A stretch of 10,410 bases of DNA from the NCBI GenBank assembly GCA_003499955.1, contig DNRP01000054.1, positions 3,961 to 14,370 on the forward strand, in the 5' to 3' direction. This document shows, one piece after another, positions 6,322 to 10,410 of the stretch. Numbering within the stretch: position 1 is the first letter of the stretch; each line of letters begins with the position of its first letter. This DNA comes from Cyanobacteria bacterium UBA9971. GTDB lineage: Bacteria; Cyanobacteriota; Vampirovibrionia; Gastranaerophilales; UBA9971. A program made the position numbers and the translations under genes. Under the pieces are notes generated by a model. That model had not been told where the DNA came from. It saw only the letters and a program-made list of their open reading frames with translations, and made no database searches.

Positions 6322-8163
6322 CTACTTGGCTGCAATTGCTTTGACAGGACAAAGCTGTACGCATTGATCACATTTTACACAGACTTCTGTCTGAATTTTA
6401 TGCGGAGATTTTCTTTCTCCAACAATTGCGCCTGTCGGGCATTTCGCTTTGCATATACCGCAACCGATACATTTGCTTTCATCAATTTCGTAATGAATAA
6501 GGCTTTTACAATGACCTGACGGGCATTTTTCGTCATAAATATGCGCGTCATATTCATTTTTGAAGTATTTTAACGTGCTTAATACAGGATTAGGAGCGGT
6601 CTGCCCGAGTCCGCAAAGTGATGTATCTCTGATAACACCGGCAAGATGCTCTAAATGCTTAACAGAATCTATTTTTTCCTGTTTATCAATGCCTTTTGTT
6701 GTTATTTTTTCGAGAATTTCAAACATTCTCATTGTTCCTTCTCTGCAAGGTGTGCATTTTCCGCAAGATTCCTTTGTGCAGAATTCCACGAAATATTTTG
6801 CCACGTCAACCATGCATGTTCCTTCATCCATAACAACCAGACCGCCTGAGCCCATCATTGCGCCGACTGTTTTTAATGACTCGTAGTCGATTTTAATGTC
6901 AAGATTCTCTTCAGAAATACAGCCGCCTGAAGGACCGCCTATTTGGACTGATTTATATTTTTTGTCATCTATAATTCCGTTACCGATTTCATAAATGATT
7001 TCTCTAAGGGAAATTCCCATCGGTACTTCAACAAGACCGGCGTTATTGATTTTTCCGGTTAACGCAAAGACTTTTGTGCCTTTAGAATTATCTGTACCGA
7101 CGCTTGCAAACCAGTCACCGCCGTGTCTTAAAATACCGGGGACATTTGCAAGAGTTTCTACGTTATTAATTACTGTAGGACAGCCAAAAGCACCGCTTTC
7201 TGTCGGGAATGGAGGACGAGGGTTTGGCATTCCGCGTTTACCTTCTATAGAGCCTATTAATGCGGTTTCTTCTCCGCAAACAAAAGCTCCTGCGCCTTTT
7301 TTAATTTTTAACTCAAGATTAAATCCGCTGCCAAGAATATTTTCGCCAAGCAAATTATTTTCTTTAGCTAATTTTATTGCATTTTCAAGTCTTTCAATCG
7401 CAAGAGGATATTCTGCTCTTACATAAATATAACCGTAACTTGCGCCAATAGCGTAAGCCGCTATGGTCATGCCTTCTAAAAGTGAGAAAGGGTCGCCCTC
7501 AAGAACACTTCTGTCCATAAATGCGCCCGGATCACCTTCGTCCGCGTTACATATCATATATTTTTTTTGATTATCAGGATCTTTAGGTACACTTTTATTT
7601 CCGAATTCCCATTTCATGCCTGTAGGGAATCCGCCGCCGCCTCTTCCTCTCAAGCCTGATTTTTTAACTTCGTCAATTGCGCCTAATTGACCTGCTGCAA
7701 AAGCTTTTTTCAGCCCTTCATATCCTTCAAAAGCAAGGTAATCCTGCAATGATTCAGGATTAATATGACCACAATTTTTAAGTACCAACCTTCTTTGCTT
7801 TTTGAAAAACGGTAAATCGTTTATATTTGGAACTTCATTAAGGTCATCTTTGTTTATAACTTCTGCTGTCGGGTATTTTCCGATAATTAATTTGTGATTA
7901 TGGACATTATCAACGAGAACAGATTTTAATAATCCTTCAACATTTGCCGCAGTTACATCACCGTAAGATAATTTCGGATAACCCGGTTTTGCTATATCTA
8001 CGATGATCTCTCTTTTGCAATATCCGACGCATCCGGTTGGAATGATTTCAGCGTCGATTTTTAAGTTTTTTAATGTGTTGGAAATAGCCTCAAAAACAAA
8101 CTTTGCTCCGGCTGCAAGTCCGCATGTTCCCATTCCAACATAAATTTTAGTTCTATCACTCAT
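6322..8163 (-). CDS. hydB: NADH-binding hydrogenase subunit HydB (NuoF-like)
   Basis: HydB is the flavin subunit that exchanges electrons with NAD(H) and passes them along FeS clusters to HydA; in bifurcating enzymes it is also where the ferredoxin and NADH paths meet. Its 613 residues show a thioredoxin-like [2Fe-2S] domain at 1-90 (Cys14, 45, 49), the FMN/NADH glycine-rich region GLRGRGGGGFPTGMKW at 170-185, ICNADEGDPGAF at 204-215, GEETALIGSIEG at 297-308, an SLBB-like segment near 360-420, the [4Fe-4S] site ESCGKCTPCREG (Cys467, 470, 473 with Cys517), and a C-terminal two-cluster ferredoxin domain (Cys565, 568, 571, 575 and 595, 598, 601, 605). That length and domain set match HydB of trimeric hydrogenases. 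Only three cysteines are evident in the N-terminal cluster domain. The ATG at 8163 has AGAGGA 10 nt upstream. NADP- or formate-linked relatives share the fold, but the neighbours decide for HydB. Confidence 0.95.
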   Translation of the reverse strand: MSDRTKIYVGMGTCGLAAGAKFVFEAISNTLKNLKIDAEIIPTGCVGYCKREIIVDIAKPGYPKLSYGDVTAANVEGLLKSVLVDNVHNHKLIIGKYPTAEVINKDDLNEVPNINDLPFFKKQRRLVLKNCGHINPESLQDYLAFEGYEGLKKAFAAGQLGAIDEVKKSGLRGRGGGGFPTGMKWEFGNKSVPKDPDNQKKYMICNADEGDPGAFMDRSVLEGDPFSLLEGMTIAAYAIGASYGYIYVRAEYPLAIERLENAIKLAKENNLLGENILGSGFNLELKIKKGAGAFVCGEETALIGSIEGKRGMPNPRPPFPTESGAFGCPTVINNVETLANVPGILRHGGDWFASVGTDNSKGTKVFALTGKINNAGLVEVPMGISLREIIYEIGNGIIDDKKYKSVQIGGPSGGCISEENLDIKIDYESLKTVGAMMGSGGLVVMDEGTCMVDVAKYFVEFCTKESCGKCTPCREGTMRMFEILEKITTKGIDKQEKIDSVKHLEHLAGVIRDTSLCGLGQTAPNPVLSTLKYFKNEYDAHIYDEKCPSGHCKSLIHYEIDESKCIGCGICKAKCPTGAIVGERKSPHKIQTEVCVKCDQCVQLCPVKAIAAK

Positions 8164-8210
8164 TTTATTCGAATCCTCTTAATAATAAGTCTTTTTATCT
8201 TGTTGTCTTT

Positions 8211-8310
8211 TTGTCATTCTGAAGGCTTTAGCCTAAAGAATCTGTCAGATATGCAGTTATAAGCTTTTATCCCAAAATGGACAGATCTTTCGCTTTGCTC
8301 GGGATGACAA
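8211..8310. repeat. 100-bp palindromic repeat (TCATTCTGA family) between hydC and hydB
   Basis: The element runs from TTGTCAT (8211-8217) to ATGACAA (8304-8310), perfect ends. Inside, AAAGAATCTGTC (8235-8246) pairs with GACAGATCTTT (8280-8290) with one bulged base, and a small hairpin AGGCT-TT-AGCCT sits at 8223-8234. It fills most of the 153-bp hydC-hydB gap, ends 6 bp from the hydC stop codon and carries no U-run, so it would be transcribed as a stem-loop inside the operon mRNA. Related right ends lie at 2741-2789. Confidence 0.85.
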
Positions 8311-8316
8311 GAGCTG

Positions 8317-8817
8317 TTAGTCTGATTTTCTATATTTATCAATTAAAGCAGTTATATCTTTTTGTTGCAATCTGCCGTAGAACTCTTCATCAACAGTAAT
8401 TACAGGCGCAATTGAACACGCACCAACGCAGGCAACTGTTTCAAGTGAAAATAATTCATCAGAAGTTGTTTCTCCTGCTTTAATATTTAACTCTGACTCA
8501 ATCTTATCAAGAATCTTATCTGATCCTTTCACGTGGCAGGCAGTACCTCTGCAGACTCTAATAAGATGCTTTCCTAAAGGCACTAATCTAAACTGATTAT
8601 AGAATGTTGCCACACCATAAACATTACTTGTAGGTACATTTAAGTACTCGGAAATGCTTATTAAGTTCTCTTTACTAAGATAACCATATTTTTCCTGGAC
8701 GTCCTGAAGCAAAGGAATTACATTTTCTCTTTTCTTTGTGTATTTTTCAAAGATTTTGACCAAGTCTTCAGGTAAATTTTTACTGCTTTTGCAGTTACAA
8801 CTTGTACAATTCGACAT
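8317..8817 (-). CDS. hydC: Hydrogenase subunit HydC (NuoE-like, [2Fe-2S] thioredoxin-like)
   Basis: HydC is the small electron-transfer subunit that sits beside the flavin of HydB. After an N-terminal helical bundle (with QEKYGYLSKENL and VYGVATFYNQF), the thioredoxin-like domain carries the [2Fe-2S] ligands CRGTAC (Cys89, 94) and CVGAC (Cys130, 134), exactly the NuoE pattern. The product has 166 residues, normal for the family. I chose the ATG at 8817 because GGTGA lies 7 nt before it; an ATG at 8829 would add four residues but has no ribosome binding site. The extreme N-terminus has a small cysteine group, CTSCNC (residues 4-9), which is not part of the usual cluster. It is the first gene of the hydCBA operon; hydB follows after 153 bp containing a palindromic repeat. 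A promoter with an inverted-repeat operator precedes it. Confidence 0.95.
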   Translation of the reverse strand: MSNCTSCNCKSSKNLPEDLVKIFEKYTKKRENVIPLLQDVQEKYGYLSKENLISISEYLNVPTSNVYGVATFYNQFRLVPLGKHLIRVCRGTACHVKGSDKILDKIESELNIKAGETTSDELFSLETVACVGACSIAPVITVDEEFYGRLQQKDITALIDKYRKSD

Positions 8818-8925
8818 TCTTTTCACCATTCACTAAACACTAAATTTCAATTACCATTTTTACATCTAAAAACTCGATTTTTTAAGCCACGCATAATTTA
8901 ATAAGCTAATTTTTTAGACGTTTCA

Positions 8926-8975
8926 ATCGTGATAATGTTCACGATTTATAATATTATTATAATACAAACAAACAA
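8926..8975 (-). promoter_or_regulatory. Putative hydCBA promoter with an inverted-repeat operator (Rex- or CRP-like)
   Basis: On the minus strand TTGTTT (8975-8970) and TATTAT (8953-8948) are 16 bases apart and make a plausible -35/-10 pair. Directly downstream, ATCGTGA (8926-8932) and TCACGAT (8939-8945) form a perfect 7-bp inverted repeat with a 6-base spacer that would cover the transcription start, which suits a repressor. The half-site GTGA-N6-TCAC matches the core of Rex sites (TTGTGA-N6-TCACAA) and of CRP-family sites. The leader to hydC would be about 120 nt. The palindrome is directly seen; the promoter assignment and the regulator are inferred. Confidence 0.55.
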
Positions 8976-8980
8976 AATGT

Positions 8981-9940
8981 TTATACTATTTTTATTTGAT
9001 TTTTTATAATTTTCAAAAAACATTCCGGTCCTCCTCCAATGTGCTTTATCTTTTTATCTTGATTACTGTTTCTGACTGAAATGCCTTCGCTGTTTTCATT
9101 TTTGGGCAGTCCATCAGGTTCTTTGCCCACCGAAAAATACATAATATCATTATGATTTTTAACAACCATTTTATAATCACTCCCGTCAAAGCCTGCAATA
9201 GTACCAAATTCATCGCCAATAATTAAAATTTCTTTATCTTGAATATTTTTAGGAGCTGCAATATTTTCTAAAATCCATTTGATTGAATCGGATTTGTCAG
9301 ACACTCCGACCTCTAGATGCTTCACATCACTGGTAATTCTGGCATTATTCAGCCCCAAAAGGCTCGCATTCTTTTCCATTAAATCAAATGCGCCTTTAAT
9401 TCCTTCTTTAAATCCTGCATTTGTTAATTTTTTTTCTGTTTCAATAATTAATTTGCCTATTTCCAACTTTAATGGATTTTCCCATTCAGGAATCAGATCG
9501 AGTTTTCTGCGGTTTAACCTGTCATAAATTATCTCCAGCCTAATCGCAGCTTTAGATTCGATATCTTTTTTTGTTTTTTCCACAATTTTATCGAGCAGTT
9601 TATTTTTGTCTTCATCTATATTCAACCGAAAAAGCAAAACAGACCGGGAATTTTCGTCAAATCCAAAAACTTCAGAACCTCTGTTAGTGCAAATAAACAG
9701 ATTTTTTTTATGAATTTCTTTTATATGAGAACTAAACTGCCTGTCAATATTTTCAAAATTTGTTCCTGTGACAACGACAATATAAACCCCCTGTTTAAGA
9801 AGTTCTTCCAACGCAATTATAAGCTCGAGAATATCGTCATTTCTGTTATGAACAGCCGTTCCGTCCCAGTCAAAAACAATTATTTTATATTTTTTCTTTA
9901 GTTCATTATATTTTTCGATGTCGCAAATAGATTTTTTCAT
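8981..9940 (-). CDS. HAD-superfamily phosphatase (class IIB-like)
   Basis: A 319-residue cytoplasmic enzyme with the four HAD motifs. Motif I is VFDWDGTAV with nucleophile Asp24 and acid/base Asp26. Motif II is VVTGTN with Thr58. Motif III is the Lys in VSDKSDSIKW (Lys216). Motif IV is IGDEFG with Asp243 and Glu244 for Mg2+. The large insert between motifs II and III and the DKSDSIKW...GDE arrangement resemble class IIB (Cof, sucrose- or trehalose-phosphatase, phosphomannomutase) enzymes, so a sugar phosphate is the likely substrate type; the exact one cannot be read from sequence. A polar tail (about 275-300) and GGGPECFLKII close the protein. The ATG at 9940 has no visible Shine-Dalgarno, only an AT-rich leader. 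It ends just upstream of the hydC promoter and diverges from the U32 gene on the other side. Confidence 0.85.
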   Translation of the reverse strand: MKKSICDIEKYNELKKKYKIIVFDWDGTAVHNRNDDILELIIALEELLKQGVYIVVVTGTNFENIDRQFSSHIKEIHKKNLFICTNRGSEVFGFDENSRSVLLFRLNIDEDKNKLLDKIVEKTKKDIESKAAIRLEIIYDRLNRRKLDLIPEWENPLKLEIGKLIIETEKKLTNAGFKEGIKGAFDLMEKNASLLGLNNARITSDVKHLEVGVSDKSDSIKWILENIAAPKNIQDKEILIIGDEFGTIAGFDGSDYKMVVKNHNDIMYFSVGKEPDGLPKNENSEGISVRNSNQDKKIKHIGGGPECFLKIIKNQIKIV

Positions 9941-10031
9941 GTTTAAAATATAAAAAATTGAATTCAGTTTTTAAAGCCCTAATTAGAAAGTTTGTAGGAT
10001 AATATCATTGTTAAATAATTCCAATTTTTGT

Positions 10032-10179
10032 TGTCATTGCGAGGAGGGCTGAAAGCCTGACGTGGCAATCTAACCCATTCCCGATTAAGGTTTTTATCAT
10101 CGATGGCAGACGCTGAATCAAGTTCAGCATGACAAAGGGGTGGTGTGGATTGCTTCGTCGCAAGCTCCTCGCAATGACA
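10032..10179. repeat. Nested palindromic repeat, TCATTGCGAG family, with an inserted TTCAGCATGACA fragment
   Basis: The outer arms are perfect over 15 bp: TGTCATTGCGAGGAG (10032-10046) and CTCCTCGCAATGACA (10165-10179). The interior holds a piece of another palindromic repeat at about 10105-10133 (GACGCTGAATCAAGTTCAGC region, ending CATGACA). The element occupies most of the gap between two divergent genes, and its right end abuts the ribosome binding site of the U32 gene. The frame running through it on the minus strand translates to a repeat-derived peptide and is not a gene. Confidence 0.85.
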
Positions 10180-10189
10180 GAGGAAAAAC

Positions 10190-10410
10190 ATGAAACAAAT
10201 AGAACTGCTCGCTCCTGCCAAAAACCTTGAATCAGGTATAGCCGCTATAAAATGCGGCGCTGATGCTGTTTATATCGGCGCGGAAAAATTTGGGGCAAGA
10301 ACTTCCGCGGGAAATTCTCTCGAAGATATCGAGCAGCTAATTAAATTCGCCCGTAAATATCGCGCAAAAGTCTATATAACAATAAATACCCTGCTAAAAG
10401 ATAACGAAAT
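10190..10410 (+). CDS. U32-family peptidase-like protein (N-terminal 73 residues; runs off the window)
   Basis: The translation MKQIELLAPAKNLESGIAAI continues with KCGADAVYIGAEKFGARTSA and then IKFARKYRAKVYITINTLL. ELLAPAKN, GADAVYIG and FGAR are the hallmark N-terminal motifs of the U32 family. Members once annotated as collagenase-like proteases include enzymes now known to act in RNA modification (for example RlhA-type 23S rRNA C2501 hydroxylation) and in ubiquinone biosynthesis (UbiU/V), so no specific role can be assigned from this fragment. The ATG at 10190 is preceded by GAGGA at about 5 nt. The palindromic repeat ends just before that site. The C-terminus, including the remaining family motifs, lies outside. 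Confidence 0.93.
   Translation, partial: MKQIELLAPAKNLESGIAAIKCGADAVYIGAEKFGARTSAGNSLEDIEQLIKFARKYRAKVYITINTLLKDNE

Noticed and set aside
6375..6557. A 60-codon minus-strand open frame within the 3' part of hydB
   Set aside because: It is an out-of-frame reading of the ferredoxin domain of HydB; the main frame has all conserved cysteines.
6995..7426. A 143-codon plus-strand open frame opposite hydB
   Set aside because: It is antisense to the conserved flavin-binding region of HydB, and its open length follows from the codon bias of that gene.
9979..10221. An 80-codon minus-strand open frame across the repeat upstream of the U32 gene
   Set aside because: Its peptide (CHCEELATKQS, CHAELDSASAI) is the usual translation of palindromic repeats, and it overlaps the well-supported U32 start on the other strand.

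Overview
The window comes from a low-GC anaerobic bacterium. Its centrepiece is a complete three-gene set for a trimeric, NAD(H)-linked [FeFe]-hydrogenase (hydC-hydB-hydA), an enzyme type of fermentative anaerobes. Family-level homology and the many short palindromic intergenic repeats (TGTCATTGCGAG...CTCGCAATGACA and TGTCATTCTGA...GGATGACA) would fit an uncultured gut-type lineage such as Gastranaerophilales/Melainabacteria, or a clostridial or Elusimicrobium-like anaerobe. The sequence does not settle the taxon. Nothing in the window is phage or IS DNA.

Layout, left to right. (1) 1-2324, minus strand: a likely co-directional cluster of a 60-codon open frame with no standard start (weak), a DUF2281-like antitoxin, a RelE/ParE toxin overlapping it by 17 bp, and the first ~512 codons of uvrB, which runs off the left edge. 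(2) 2376-2789: no gene. It holds a small AT-rich inverted repeat and then a dense, nested cluster of dispersed palindromic repeats. (3) 2795-4267, minus: a 490-residue protein of unknown function with hydrophobic segments at both ends. (4) 4268-4557: two strong hairpins, one a G/C-rich terminator-like repeat pointing to the right, the other a 14-bp bidirectional terminator that ends the hydrogenase operon. (5) 4558-8829, minus: hydC, hydB, hydA, with a 100-bp palindromic repeat between hydC and hydB, and a promoter with an inverted-repeat operator in front of hydC. (6) 8981-9940, minus: a HAD-superfamily phosphatase. (7) 9941-10189: another nested palindromic repeat. (8) 10190-end, plus: the N-terminus of a U32-family peptidase-like protein.

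How the genes work together. HydC (NuoE-like), HydB (NuoF-like, FMN/NADH site plus ferredoxin clusters) and HydA (H-cluster catalytic subunit with a chain of FeS clusters) should form a cytoplasmic hydrogenase that couples NAD(H) and probably ferredoxin to H2. The operator ATCGTGA-N6-TCACGAT lies on the likely transcription start and resembles Rex (NADH/NAD+ sensor) or CRP-type sites, which would suit redox control. The toxin-antitoxin pair next to uvrB is a separate unit. Most of the window is ordinary housekeeping and energy metabolism. The less explained parts are the repeats, the uvrB leader, the start-less small frame and the 490-residue orphan.
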